Positions 26,044 through 35,122 of a stretch of 64,000 nt of DNA are shown here, piece by piece (position 1 is the first letter of the stretch; every line of letters starts with the position of its first letter). A program made the position numbers and the translations under genes. Location of the stretch: NCBI RefSeq assembly GCF_002078015.1, contig NZ_LWBP01000203.1, forward strand, positions 1 through 64,000, read 5' to 3'. Under the pieces are notes generated by a model. It had not been told where the DNA came from. It saw nothing but the letters and a program-made list of their open reading frames with translations, and made no database searches. Source of the stretch: Niastella populi. GTDB lineage: Bacteria > Bacteroidota > Bacteroidia > Chitinophagales > Chitinophagaceae.

Positions 26044-26078
26044 GCATAAAAAAAGCTGGAAACGTACCATTTCCAGCT
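26044..26078 (-). terminator. Terminator of the Gfo/Idh/MocA gene
   Basis: A perfect 9-bp stem AGCTGGAAA / TTTCCAGCT (26054-26062 and 26070-26078) has seven A residues on its left, giving a U-tract in minus-strand RNA. Confidence 0.75.
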
Positions 26079-26137
26079 ATAAAATTTTCGTATTCCAGCG
26101 AAGGTCCGGCAGGTTGTCGTGAGCTCCGTTTTAGGCG

Positions 26138-26189
26138 AACCAACCACAAACAACCAACCACATACACCAAACCATAAACCACCAACCAA
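26138..26189. repeat. CCAACCACAAACAACCA low-complexity run
   Basis: An AC-rich degenerate tandem word (CAACCAACCACATACACC and similar) directly follows the 3' end of the minus-strand Gfo/Idh gene. Confidence 0.6.
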
Positions 26190-27599
26190 CTACGCCTTGA
26201 GCCGCATATTCACCGGGTCCCAGTGAATGATCCTTTTCTGAAAATAACTGTCATTGGCTGCGAGGCAGGGCGCTGCGGCGCGAAATGCAAATTCGGGCCC
26301 TTCATTGGCCATGGTGCCATTGCGAATAGCGTCGAAGAAGTTCGTGAAATGATCGAGGTGATCGCTATAGCCATCGTGCATTTTGTATTTCACCGGCGCT
26401 TTTTCAGGGCGCTTATGATCGTCCTTCGTCCAGCGTTCGTTGTATTGTTTTTTCAGCTCTTCCTGCATGGCGGCAGGGTAGGTGTTGAGCGCATCGTAAC
26501 CGCCAATGCCCGGCGCTTTGGGCAGCATACTATGGGTAACGGTAAAACCATTGCCTTCCAGTTCTATCATCCCTTCTGTTCCATACAAACGGATGGCGCT
26601 TTTATTGCCGCCGCCGCTGATGAAGTTCACGCGTAACATTACCTGAAAGGCCGGGTGCGCCTTTGTTGTCGGGTAATCCATTATGGCCGTCATTACATCG
26701 GGAACATCGCGGCCGTCTTTCCAGTAGGAAAGTTGTCCGCTCGATACAATACGCGTAGGGCCATACGAGTCGGTGATCAGATGAATGCCCGATAATAAAT
26801 GCACGAACAGATCGCCGGCCATACCGGTACCGAATTGTTTGTAATTGCGCCACCAGAAAAATTTCTTGGGGTCGAAGGCTGTCAACGGCTGGCCGCTTAT
26901 GTACCGGCGCCAGTCAACGGTTTTCGGCGAGGCATCGGTGGGCATCGTGTATTCCCAGGCGCCAATGGCGCTTTGCCGGTCGTAGGTTGCTTCCACGCAA
27001 TTGAGCTGACCGATTTCGCCGGCCTTATATAATTCCTTTGCTTTTATATATGCAACGCTGCTTACCCGCTGGCTGCCTACCTGCATCACTTTTTTGCTCA
27101 GCCGCTGGGCGCCTATCAATGGTAAACCCTCCCATAATTTGTGCACCATGGGTTTTTCGCAATACACGTGTTTGTTTTTGCGAAAGGCATCGGTGGCGAT
27201 CCGGGCATGCCAGTTATCGCTGGTAGCAATGATCACTGCATCGATGTCTTTTTTGTTCAGCAGTTCGCGATAGTCCTGGGTAGTATATAATGTGGTGCCA
27301 TATAATTCTTTCATTCTTTCGAGGCGGCCGGTGTACAGATCGCAGGCGCCGGCCAGTTCAACACCGGGCACTTTCAATGCGGTTTGCAGGTCGTGGTGGC
27401 CCATAATGCCGGTACCGATAATTCCAATGCGAATGGCGTCGTTGGGGCTGATGGGCCGTTCATAACGAATGATGCGTTCTTCGAGTTGCTCCTCATTTTC
27501 TTTGGCTATAGAGGCGAACGGGCCTGCCGCCAGCATGGCTGTAGTGGCGGTTAACTGTTGTAGGAATTTACGGCGGGTTGATGCGTAGTCTTTTTTCAT
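26190..27599 (-). CDS. Tat-exported Gfo/Idh/MocA-family oxidoreductase
   Basis: This 469-aa protein has a twin-arginine signal (STRRKFLQQL, residues 8-17, followed by a hydrophobic TTAMLAAG stretch), so it is probably exported folded with its NAD(P) cofactor. The Rossmann motif is IGIIGTGIMGHHD (about 58-70), and CEKPMVHKL (near 143-151) is the canonical catalytic-lysine block. Secreted members in Bacteroidota act on sugar derivatives such as N-acetylgalactosamine glycosides or inositol-like compounds, but the substrate is not determined here. The start at 27599 is chosen because it gives the Tat signal; the longer open frame upstream is translated repeat. Confidence 0.88.
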   Translation of the reverse strand: MKKDYASTRRKFLQQLTATTAMLAAGPFASIAKENEEQLEERIIRYERPISPNDAIRIGIIGTGIMGHHDLQTALKVPGVELAGACDLYTGRLERMKELYGTTLYTTQDYRELLNKKDIDAVIIATSDNWHARIATDAFRKNKHVYCEKPMVHKLWEGLPLIGAQRLSKKVMQVGSQRVSSVAYIKAKELYKAGEIGQLNCVEATYDRQSAIGAWEYTMPTDASPKTVDWRRYISGQPLTAFDPKKFFWWRNYKQFGTGMAGDLFVHLLSGIHLITDSYGPTRIVSSGQLSYWKDGRDVPDVMTAIMDYPTTKAHPAFQVMLRVNFISGGGNKSAIRLYGTEGMIELEGNGFTVTHSMLPKAPGIGGYDALNTYPAAMQEELKKQYNERWTKDDHKRPEKAPVKYKMHDGYSDHLDHFTNFFDAIRNGTMANEGPEFAFRAAAPCLAANDSYFQKRIIHWDPVNMRLKA

Positions 27600-27918
27600 A
27601 TTATAAGAATTAAGGTGTAACCCTTTATCTCCAACTGGCGATATCGGGGCATGATAAAAGGCAACGAGGCAACAAGGCATAAAGGCAACGAGGCATAAAG
27701 CCCCGGTAACAGGGGTGTTCAAAAGGGTATGGCTAAAGCCTGAGCCTTCGGTGAGCATGGGCATTGTGCAAAAACCAAACCACAAACAAATTTTCCCGCT
27801 TATACTAAATAAATTAATAACTGCACGTTTCTTGCTGAGTACCCGCCTGTAAGCTTTGTAGCCAAAAACAGCATTCTCAAGTTACAGATAATTAAAGATT
27901 TTTTTTCAGCGGGTAAAG
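27600..27918. other. Divergent spacer with AACGAGGCA repeats
   Basis: No gene is seen. At 27660-27700 there are copies of GGCAACGAGGCA / GGCATAAA, the reverse complement of the word at 2909-2959. The right part is AT-rich and leads to the promoter of the next gene. Confidence 0.6.
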
Positions 27919-27926
27919 TATATTTG
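27919..27926 (+). promoter_or_regulatory. -7 box immediately upstream of the 27934 gene
   Basis: TATATTTG matches TAnnTTTG and ends 7 bases before the ATG, so the transcript would start at or within a few bases of the start codon. Confidence 0.5.
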
Positions 27927-27933
27927 ACAACTT

Positions 27934-29250
27934 ATGAAGGTTAGGGCCGTACTTCTATGTTTACTGTTTTTTTTACAATATGTAACAGATGCGCAGCCGC
28001 GCCGGGAAGATATTTATAGCGATTTTGTTTTATATAATAAGCGGCTGTTACTGTTGAAAGACCTGCACGAAAATGTTGTTGGCAAAGCCTTTTTAGCCCC
28101 TCTCGATAGCAATACGGAATACCGGTACGAAGCCGCCTGCCGCGCCATTGTTCAGTTCATGCTCGATAATGATACCACGCAACTGGGGCTTACCCAAATG
28201 TTCGTTCAGTACGAAACCTTACAATACGATACCAAACGCGCCATGCTTGAAACGGTGTATGGGATGTACCCCGAGCAATACATTCAAAGCATGCAACTAC
28301 TGCTGGCCAGGGAAACCAATCCCATGCTGTTTGCCATAGCTGCTGCGTACAGTTTGCGGTACGATTCATCTGCCACCAATGCCGCTACGGTCAGAAAAAG
28401 GATCAAAGAACAATTCCCGAATTACAGCAACATTACGGTACTGCAGGAACTGGAAAAATACTTAACCGGATATACCCGCTACAAAGCGCCCACTGCCAGT
28501 GATCTTATTGAATTGTTCCGCCATCAGCAGGTGATAAAGAAAAAAGTTATTTATTCCTTGCAGCGTCATAACCGCGATTACCCCGGCATGGCGATAGTGC
28601 AAAATGCCGACGGTACATTCATGCGTTATTCCGATGGCCGCCTGATGGTATTTGAACAACTGGCCCGCTCTGCATCGGGACTGCCTTATTTTATTCCCGA
28701 TGGCAACACCCCGCAGGGAATATACAGCATACAGGGTACGGCAACCACCTATAATAAACTGATAGGGCCCACACCCAACCTGCAACTGGTAATGCCGTAT
28801 GAAAGAAAATGGACAACCTATTTTCATTTAAGCGATACAGCGGTGTGGCAACCGGGTTATGATGCATTGTGGTCGTACCTGCAATTGCTGCCGCCTTCAC
28901 TTCGCAATAGAAGTTCATTTACTGAAGCCTTTTATGCCGGCAAACTCGGCCGCAATTCCATCATTGCGCATGGCACTACCATTGACCCCGAATATTTCAA
29001 AAACAAACCCTGGTACCCGCTTACGCCTACCATGGGTTGTTTGTGTGCGAAAGAATTATGGAATGTGTCGAACGGAAAGCTGCTGGTAAGCGATCAGTAC
29101 AACCTCATGAGCGCATTTATTTCCACAGCCGGCAGCCGGGGCTATTTGTATGTGATAGATATAGATGATCAAAGGAAGGCGGTAAGCAGGTGGGAAGTGG
29201 AGAAACTGGTGAAGGAGTTTGAAGCAGGAAGAGTGAAAGCCAGTTATTGA
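27934..29250 (+). CDS. Secreted protein with L,D-transpeptidase-like (YkuD-type) motif
   Basis: This 438-aa protein has a signal peptide (cleaved near residue 20). The N-terminal half is alpha-helical with no family I recognise. The C-terminal half contains PQGIYSIQG (about residue 262), followed by AHGTTIDPEYF and then TPTMGCLCAKELW (about 356-368). The order His-Gly ... Thr-x-Gly-Cys resembles the HG...[ST]xGC site of YkuD-type L,D-transpeptidases, with Cys as nucleophile. Differences are Thr for Ser and Cys where the family has Arg after the nucleophile, and a slightly long His-to-Cys spacing. A role in peptidoglycan cross-linking or trimming is therefore plausible but unproven. Confidence 0.5.
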   Translation: MKVRAVLLCLLFFLQYVTDAQPRREDIYSDFVLYNKRLLLLKDLHENVVGKAFLAPLDSNTEYRYEAACRAIVQFMLDNDTTQLGLTQMFVQYETLQYDTKRAMLETVYGMYPEQYIQSMQLLLARETNPMLFAIAAAYSLRYDSSATNAATVRKRIKEQFPNYSNITVLQELEKYLTGYTRYKAPTASDLIELFRHQQVIKKKVIYSLQRHNRDYPGMAIVQNADGTFMRYSDGRLMVFEQLARSASGLPYFIPDGNTPQGIYSIQGTATTYNKLIGPTPNLQLVMPYERKWTTYFHLSDTAVWQPGYDALWSYLQLLPPSLRNRSSFTEAFYAGKLGRNSIIAHGTTIDPEYFKNKPWYPLTPTMGCLCAKELWNVSNGKLLVSDQYNLMSAFISTAGSRGYLYVIDIDDQRKAVSRWEVEKLVKEFEAGRVKASY

Positions 29251-29312
29251 GTTGTTCAGTTATTGAGTTGTTCAGTTATTAAGTTGTTCAGTTATTGAGT
29301 TGTTCAGTTCAA
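29250..29312. repeat. 16-bp tandem repeat GTTATTGAGTTGTTCA
   Basis: Four near-perfect 16-base copies follow the stop codon of the preceding gene. The reverse complement of the same word is found at 49156-49245. Confidence 0.8.
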
Positions 29313-29466
29313 TGTGGCTGATTTTGTTTTCCCTTCTACATTGAGAATTCAACATTCGGTATTCGATATTTTTTCATTTCTCTGTTCTTCATTTTTAATT
29401 TTTTATTTCCAATAAAAAAGCCCCCGTTATTCACAGCGGCTTCTTTATTATTTCACGATCTCAAGA

Positions 29467-29916
29467 TTAGAATGGAAGATCATCAACCGGCTCATTGAAT
29501 CCGCTGCCGCCCGATGATGCCGGCGCACTTGTTTTTTGCGCAGGTGCTGCATATTGATTGCTGCCGCCGCTGTAATCGCCACCGCCGCCGCTGCCTTCAG
29601 GACGACCGCCTAATAATTGTATTGAAAGCACCCGCAGGGTGAGTGAAGCGCCATATGTTCCGTCTTGTTTGGTAAACGTTCTTACTTCAGGATTTCCTTC
29701 CACATAAACCTGGGTTCCTTTGCGCAGGTAAGGCGCAATACCCGTACGGTCGCTCCAGTAAGCACAATCAACCCAAATGGTTTTGTCCTTCTGGTTACCC
29801 TGGGCGTCACGAAACCTTTCTGTATGCGCTACTGTAAAATTCATTACAGTTTTTCCATTCACATTATTGGTAACACAATCTTTACCCAGGTTGCCGATTA
29901 CTTGTAACTTAATCAT
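29467..29916 (-). CDS. ssb: Single-stranded DNA-binding protein
   Basis: This 149-aa protein has an N-terminal OB fold of about 110 residues (MIKLQVIGNLGKD, then MNFTVAHTERF, KTIWVDCAYW and GTQVYVEGNPEV). A Gly/Ser/Ala-rich linker follows and the acidic tip DDLPF ends the protein, the docking site for DNA-repair and replication partners. The start at 29916 fits the family; the longer frame would add 15 unlikely residues. A related short SSB is common in Bacteroidota in addition to the main copy. An imperfect hairpin at 29416-29448 downstream may terminate transcription. Confidence 0.93.
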   Translation of the reverse strand: MIKLQVIGNLGKDCVTNNVNGKTVMNFTVAHTERFRDAQGNQKDKTIWVDCAYWSDRTGIAPYLRKGTQVYVEGNPEVRTFTKQDGTYGASLTLRVLSIQLLGGRPEGSGGGGDYSGGSNQYAAPAQKTSAPASSGGSGFNEPVDDLPF

Positions 29917-29970
29917 ACTTAATAAATTTAGCTTCGTACTTAATATTGTTTGGTGAGGCAATTTAAGAAT

Positions 29971-30106
29971 AATATGCTAATTAGCTAATGTGCTAATTAG
30001 CTAATAAAAAATATCATATTTAAGTAGTCCTTACGCATTGTAGCGAGCTTAAATGTTAGTGGTTTCCCATTAGCATATTAGCACATTAGCTAACTAGCTA
30101 ATTTTT
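29971..30106. repeat. TTAGCTAATTAGCACATTAGC repeats and inverted copies
   Basis: AT-rich words GCTAATTAGCTAATG and GCTAATTAGCTAATA (29973-30004), and a related run GCATATTAGCACATTAGC (30073-30102), lie between ssb and the M14 peptidase gene. The last bases run into the peptidase C-terminus. A similar run is at 22672-22697. Confidence 0.65.
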
Positions 30107-32686
30107 CCCCGATCCCGGTTCAATCAGTCGCCCAAAGAAGATCGCATTCATGAACAGTTTTGTTCCGCCCAGCCAGAAAGCCCTGAAGTTGGGATTGTCT
30201 GCAATAGAAATAACCCGGCCGTTGCCCACTGTGTTAACCAGTACCGCCGCCGAGTTCTTAATGGCCTCATAATTTTCTTTTGTCACAAAGCCGCTTTGCA
30301 AAGGTTTATCGCCATACACGAGCGGGTTGGAATACGGGTTTTTATTTCTTTCAGGATACACTGCATTCGCTTTGAAAAGATCAACGAACGGATAGTTGTA
30401 GCCGTAAGCCAGCGGATGGCTCAGGTCGGTAATAGCCCTGAAAATGGCGCCGTTCATTTTTTGCGCGCCAAGCCGGTATTCGCGTTCAATATAAGCGATC
30501 TGTTTGGTGGTGTCTTCTTTTACCTTTTTGAACCCAACATTGGTAATGCCGTTCTGCGCTGCCCATTGCACCGCTTCTTCGGTAACAATAAAAGTGCCGC
30601 CGCCCTGGATCCAGTTGCGCAGCTTTTCTTTATCGAGACCATTGTAATTGCCACCCACCATAATAAGGGTATTGTATTTACTCAGGTCGATGCGGTTGAA
30701 CGCCGGCACTTCGAGGTGGGTTGATGGAATGTTGAACCGCTGATCGAGCAGGAACCAGATCTCACCGGCATCAGTTGCATTTACACCGGTGCCGGTAAGC
30801 ATGGCAATAGATGGTTTCGGCACCAGGCGCATTCTGTGACTGCCCAAATCACTGCCGCTGATGGCATTACCGGTATTGATGGCAAACACCGTAATTCCAT
30901 TTTTTTCTGCAATATTTTTTACCTGCTGATATAATTGATCGGTATCGGCGGTTTGTGTTTTTACCGGGATAAAAATAGTGCCATAATTGAACTTGTGCAC
31001 GCCGTTGTGTACAGCGATCTCAAATGGCGCGGATGCCGTACGGGTAAGTATGCCTGCTTCCTGTAAAGCATACAATGCCCGGGGTGCATAAAACTCATCC
31101 CACTCAAACAGGTAGGCATAACTGCTTTTACCACCGGCTACGGTTCCGGCTGGCTGAACGGCTTTATCGATCTTTGCGCCCATCAGTGCGGGCGCAAAAC
31201 GAATGGCGTTCAATTCTGCATAAGGAAGGCCAAAGGCCAGGGGCAGCGTCCAGGCGGTAATGTCGTAGAAAAGGCTATCCTTAAAACTGAGGGTTTTATC
31301 AAAAATGGCCCTGATCACTTTATGCTGGGTTTGACCGGCCGGCACTACATATGCATTGCCTTTTTCGAAAGTAAAACCATCGGCCTGCATGGAAGTGCTC
31401 AGTTCATATACATCTATCTGCTGGCGCCGTAACATCTCAATAAACAAGGCTGTCTTGCTTTTATCGTTTGCACTTCCGAACACATATCCTTTTACCGGTG
31501 CGGCGGCAGCTTCTGTGAATACATTTTTGTAAAAATCCCGTTGGTAGGTAAGGAATTCTTTTCGCAATGCTTTGGCGCCTTCGAGAGTTGAAAGGGTAGC
31601 GGTGAATTGATTTTTAATGGTGAACGGAAAACGCAGGATGCCATGTTCCGTTTTTTGCGCATGACCGCGCGATGAAGCCTGTTCAAACAAAATACCTATG
31701 GCGCCATTGATATCGGGGTAGGTAGAACCTTTTCCATAATAAAAGTCATCGTAGTTCTCTTTGGTAAAATAAAGGGAACCTATGCGGTCGAGAAAGGCGG
31801 CATGATAAGCGCCCAGTTTGCCGGTAAGCTCCTGGTTGCCGGCAGGGGTAAGCGGGTTCACCCGCGAAGGCACGCCGGGCTGAAAAAAGAAGGTGGCATT
31901 AACGCCCTGTTCGTGGTGATCGGTTAAAATATTGGGTTTCCATTTATGGAACCATTGCAGTCTGTTACGGCTTTCAACATGTACCAGCGGCAGCCAGTCG
32001 CGGTTAAGATCGAACCAGTAATGGTTGAACCGGCCGCCGGGCCATACTTCGTGAAATTCGCGGCTGTCGGGATCGGTAACCAGTGTTTTGCTTTTGTGCT
32101 GGTTTACCCAGGTGCTGAAGCGTTGCAAGCCATCGGGATTGAAGGAAGGATCGAAAAGGATCACCGTATTTTCGAGCAGTTCGTCAATTTGTTTACCCTG
32201 TGCCGCGGCGAGGTAATAAGCGCTTACAAGGGCGGCATTGGAGCCGCTCGATTCATTGCCATGAATGGAATGACCGATGTACACCACGATGGGCATGTTG
32301 TTTATATCTACGGAAGCGGATCGCTGCGGGTTGCATAACTGAACATGCTGTTCCCTGATGGCTTCCAGCCGCTGGTGATTTTGCGGTGAGGTAATGATCA
32401 GCAGCACCTGCGGACGGCTTTCATAGGTAAAGCCCATCACTTCCAGTTTTACGCGGTTGGGGGCTGCAGCCGCAATAACCTGCATATAATTCACCAGCCG
32501 GTCGTGCGTTACATGCCATTCGCCAGGTTCGTGATAGATGATCTCCCCGGGTTTTGGAATGGAAGGGTTATAAGTGACGCTATCGGGCAGGTAATAATCA
32601 AGGTTTTGAGATGAAGCAATATGAAAAATGAAGAGGAAGCAGGACAGAATTGCCCATGCCCGTTTACAGGAATCGGGTTTTCTCAT
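30098..32686 (-). CDS. Secreted M14-family zinc carboxypeptidase
   Basis: This 862-aa protein has a signal peptide (about residues 1-27, ending SSQ) and an M14 peptidase domain in the N-terminal half. The zinc ligands are seen in HSIHGNESSG (HxxE) and, downstream, in DHHEQG; FDLNRDW supplies the substrate-binding Asn-Arg. The C-terminal half is a long beta-rich region including ALMGAKIDK, a glutamine-amidotransferase-like fold piece (MVGGNYNGL, FIVTEEAVQWA) and NPNFRAFWLGG. That arrangement is typical of Bacteroidota M14 proteins of 800-900 residues. It probably degrades peptides in the periplasm or outside. Start chosen at 32686 because the signal peptide begins there. Confidence 0.87.
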   Translation of the reverse strand: MRKPDSCKRAWAILSCFLFIFHIASSQNLDYYLPDSVTYNPSIPKPGEIIYHEPGEWHVTHDRLVNYMQVIAAAAPNRVKLEVMGFTYESRPQVLLIITSPQNHQRLEAIREQHVQLCNPQRSASVDINNMPIVVYIGHSIHGNESSGSNAALVSAYYLAAAQGKQIDELLENTVILFDPSFNPDGLQRFSTWVNQHKSKTLVTDPDSREFHEVWPGGRFNHYWFDLNRDWLPLVHVESRNRLQWFHKWKPNILTDHHEQGVNATFFFQPGVPSRVNPLTPAGNQELTGKLGAYHAAFLDRIGSLYFTKENYDDFYYGKGSTYPDINGAIGILFEQASSRGHAQKTEHGILRFPFTIKNQFTATLSTLEGAKALRKEFLTYQRDFYKNVFTEAAAAPVKGYVFGSANDKSKTALFIEMLRRQQIDVYELSTSMQADGFTFEKGNAYVVPAGQTQHKVIRAIFDKTLSFKDSLFYDITAWTLPLAFGLPYAELNAIRFAPALMGAKIDKAVQPAGTVAGGKSSYAYLFEWDEFYAPRALYALQEAGILTRTASAPFEIAVHNGVHKFNYGTIFIPVKTQTADTDQLYQQVKNIAEKNGITVFAINTGNAISGSDLGSHRMRLVPKPSIAMLTGTGVNATDAGEIWFLLDQRFNIPSTHLEVPAFNRIDLSKYNTLIMVGGNYNGLDKEKLRNWIQGGGTFIVTEEAVQWAAQNGITNVGFKKVKEDTTKQIAYIEREYRLGAQKMNGAIFRAITDLSHPLAYGYNYPFVDLFKANAVYPERNKNPYSNPLVYGDKPLQSGFVTKENYEAIKNSAAVLVNTVGNGRVISIADNPNFRAFWLGGTKLFMNAIFFGRLIEPGSGKN

Positions 32687-32791
32687 AATGACGCTTAAGG
32701 TTTGGTTGTTTAGAGTGACGGGGAAAGATAAGACAAATGGAAGAAAAATAATTTGGAGATTTCTGATGGGAAACCGCAGGTAATAATGTAA
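32687..32791. other. Spacer upstream of the M14 peptidase gene
   Basis: No gene is visible. The minus-strand frame here is only a 5' extension of the peptidase frame without family support. Confidence 0.5.
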
Positions 32792-32935
32792 GAGTGCAGC
32801 CAAAGCAACGGTCATTCTGTACCCACATTGCAAAAGACATACGGCGGCGATCAGTTTCAACTTGTGAGTATTAACGCCTGGGACAAAAAGGAGCAGATCG
32901 GTTTTACCGAACTCATAACTGGTATATTTCCGTAA
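32792..32935 (+). pseudogene. Possible thioredoxin/TlpA-like gene remnant
   Basis: A short plus-strand frame without a start codon, ending at a TAA at 32933-32935, reads as real protein: CSQSNGHSVPTLQKTYGGD then FQLVSINAWDKKEQI. The pattern Cys-x-x-Ser, a Pro, LQKTY and FxLVSIN resembles the active-site helix and third strand of thioredoxin/TlpA-like proteins. The frame ends soon after, at about 47 codons, so it is at most a fragment. The match is weak and short. Confidence 0.3.
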
Positions 32936-33099
32936 GGACTTCGTTACCGCAACGGGCGTTCAACCGCAGCGTCTTTCAACAATTTAACGGCTTTTGTGTT
33001 ATTGTGCCTGGTAGCACCGGTAAGGAGACCGGCCGGTGTGAGCATAAACACCCCCTTTGGACCATTAATTGTATATTTGCACCCTTATTTTATTAGTAT
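32936..33099 (+). promoter_or_regulatory. mnmA upstream region with -7 box
   Basis: TATATTTG at 33072-33079 matches TAnnTTTG and ends 20 bases before the mnmA ATG. A TTTGG at 33056-33060 is closer than the usual -33 spacing. The remainder holds an imperfect ACCGGTAAGGAGACCGGCCGGT inverted repeat (33016-33037). Confidence 0.5.
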
Positions 33100-34194
33100 A
33101 TGAGCCGGAAAGGAAAAGTTTTGGTGGCAATGAGCGGCGGTATCGACAGTACCGTTACGGCCCTGATGCTCAACGATCAGGGATATGAAGTGGTGGGTAT
33201 TACCATGAAAACATGGGACTATGCAGCCAGCGGCGGCAGCAAGAAGGAAACCGGCTGTTGTAATATCGATTCTTTCAACGATGCCCGTATGGCGGCAGTT
33301 CAGCACGGGTTCCCGCACTATATTCTGGATATTCGCGACGAATTCGGCGATTTTGTGATCGAGAATTTTGTAGATGAATACCTGGCAGGCCGCACGCCCA
33401 ATCCCTGCGTTATGTGTAATACACATATCAAATGGCGGGCGCTGCTGAAACGGGCCGATGCCCTGGGGTGCGAATTTATCGCTACCGGCCATTATGCCAA
33501 TGTACACCAGCATGAGAACGGCCGGTTTTACCTAAGCAAAGGCGTTGATGAAACCAAGGACCAGAGCTATGTGCTTTGGGGCCTGCAGCAGGACCTGTTG
33601 AGCCGCACCCTGTTGCCGTTGGGAACCTATCATAAAACGGCCATCCGCCAGATGGCGCTTGACTACGGGTACCCCGAGCTGGCAAAAAAGAGCGAAAGCT
33701 ATGAGATCTGTTTTGTGCCCGATAACGATTACCGCGGGTTTCTGAAAAGAAGGGTAGAAGGGCTGGAAGAAAAAGTAACCGGCGGCTTCTTTGTAGATAA
33801 AACGGGTAAAGTGTTGGGGAAACATAAAGGATATCCTTTCTACACCATCGGCCAGCGTAAAGGGTTGGATATCACCTTTGGCAAACCGGTGTATGTTACC
33901 AATATCATTCCCGAAACCAATACGGTAATGCTGGGCGAAGAAGATGATCTCAACCGCCAGGAAATGGTGGTAAGCAAGATCAACTGGATCAAATACGACG
34001 GTATAACCGACGGAACCGAAGCCATTACAAAGATCCGTTATAAAGATAAAGGCGCATTGGCCAGCTTACATAACCATCCCAACGGGGTGCATGTACAATT
34101 TTCGCATTATGCCAAAGGCATTGCACCCGGACAAAGCGCCGTGTTCTACGAAGGGGATGATGTAATTGGTGGCGGAGTGATACAGCGCGGATAA
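33100..34194 (+). CDS. mnmA: tRNA 2-thiouridylase
   Basis: This 364-aa cytoplasmic enzyme adds sulfur to the wobble uridine of Lys, Glu and Gln tRNAs, using ATP. The PP-loop is AMSGGIDSTV (residues 10-19). The catalytic cysteines are in TPNPCVMCN (Cys103) and SYEICFVPD (near residue 202). GHYANV and FYTIGQRKGL are further family blocks. Its length is normal. It is followed by a strong terminator, so it is probably monocistronic. Confidence 0.95.
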   Translation: MSRKGKVLVAMSGGIDSTVTALMLNDQGYEVVGITMKTWDYAASGGSKKETGCCNIDSFNDARMAAVQHGFPHYILDIRDEFGDFVIENFVDEYLAGRTPNPCVMCNTHIKWRALLKRADALGCEFIATGHYANVHQHENGRFYLSKGVDETKDQSYVLWGLQQDLLSRTLLPLGTYHKTAIRQMALDYGYPELAKKSESYEICFVPDNDYRGFLKRRVEGLEEKVTGGFFVDKTGKVLGKHKGYPFYTIGQRKGLDITFGKPVYVTNIIPETNTVMLGEEDDLNRQEMVVSKINWIKYDGITDGTEAITKIRYKDKGALASLHNHPNGVHVQFSHYAKGIAPGQSAVFYEGDDVIGGGVIQRG

Positions 34195-34239
34195 TAAGCC
34201 TGATTTTCAGGCAATAAATAATTGTTTATCAACGTTACC

Positions 34240-34271
34240 AACCGTTCCGGTGTTCCGGAACGGTTTTTTTT
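34240..34271 (+). terminator. Rho-independent terminator of mnmA
   Basis: A perfect 11-bp stem AACCGTTCCGG / CCGGAACGGTT (34240-34250 and 34255-34265) with a 4-base loop is followed by seven T residues. Confidence 0.92.
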
Positions 34272-34334
34272 ATAAAGCAACAAAAACACCCCCGGGGTTG
34301 TCTGTAACAAAGTCGCTGTTTTACAAATTGTTGT

Positions 34335-35108
34335 ATGAAGAAATGTTTTATCTCCGTGATCGCCGCCGGTATCCTGTTTGTTAGTCTTATTCAGTTGGCC
34401 GGCTGCGATAAAAAAGACGATGGTTTTACCTCCGATGCGGTTACTGATTACATGCAGCTGCAACCAGGTAAATATATCCTGTACCGCCTCGACTCTATGC
34501 GGTTCACCAATTTTGGGCAGAAAGACACCATTATATCGTACCAGGCGAAAGACATTGTTGAAGAAGCCTATACCGATGGCATGAACCGCTCCGGCTGGCG
34601 CATAGTGCGGTATTTGCGCGATTTTAACAGCACTAATGATAACGACTGGCGCCCCATGATGACCTATAGTGTTATTCCTTCAGGCAATTCCATTGAACTG
34701 AGCGAAAACAATTTCCGCTATATAAAGCTAACCACCCCTGTAAGGGATGGCCGCAGCTGGCGGGGCAATGGCTACCTGCCCAACAATCCTTACCAGGACC
34801 TGTACGAATTCAGCAACGATGAAGATATTCAGGAGTGGGACTACACCTACCAGGATGTTCACACGCCGCTTACCTTTAACAATAAGACATACGATACCAC
34901 CATCTCTGTGCTGCAGATAGCCGATTCGGCCAATTTGCCCATCCAGGCCAATGTGCCTGCTTCCAAAACCTATTGGATTGAAAAATATGCCAAAGGCGTA
35001 GGCCTTGTATATAAAGAAGTTGAGATATGGGAATACCAGCCGCCAACATCCGTTTCAGGATACCGGCACGGATATGGCTTGAAATTGACTATTATAGATC
35101 ATAATTAG
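34335..35108 (+). CDS. Lipoprotein of unknown function
   Basis: The 257-aa product has a signal peptide with lipobox QLAGC (Cys24) and a charged mature start (DKKDDG). The rest is a soluble domain rich in Tyr, Asp and Asn with YMQLQPGKYILYRLDSM near residue 40. I do not recognise a family; similar single-domain lipoproteins are frequent in Chitinophagaceae. It ends 14 bases before the S8 protease gene on the same strand, so the two are probably co-transcribed and may act together at the cell surface. Confidence 0.7.
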   Translation: MKKCFISVIAAGILFVSLIQLAGCDKKDDGFTSDAVTDYMQLQPGKYILYRLDSMRFTNFGQKDTIISYQAKDIVEEAYTDGMNRSGWRIVRYLRDFNSTNDNDWRPMMTYSVIPSGNSIELSENNFRYIKLTTPVRDGRSWRGNGYLPNNPYQDLYEFSNDEDIQEWDYTYQDVHTPLTFNNKTYDTTISVLQIADSANLPIQANVPASKTYWIEKYAKGVGLVYKEVEIWEYQPPTSVSGYRHGYGLKLTIIDHN

Positions 35109-35122
35109 CCAACTACTGCTCC

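Noticed and set aside
25902-26177. 91-codon plus-strand frame
   Set aside because: It starts inside the palindromic repeats, crosses the terminator of the Gfo/Idh gene and ends in a low-complexity run.
27600-27785. N-terminal extension of the Gfo/Idh protein
   Set aside because: The extra residues are translated repeat, and the ATG at 27599 gives a proper Tat signal.
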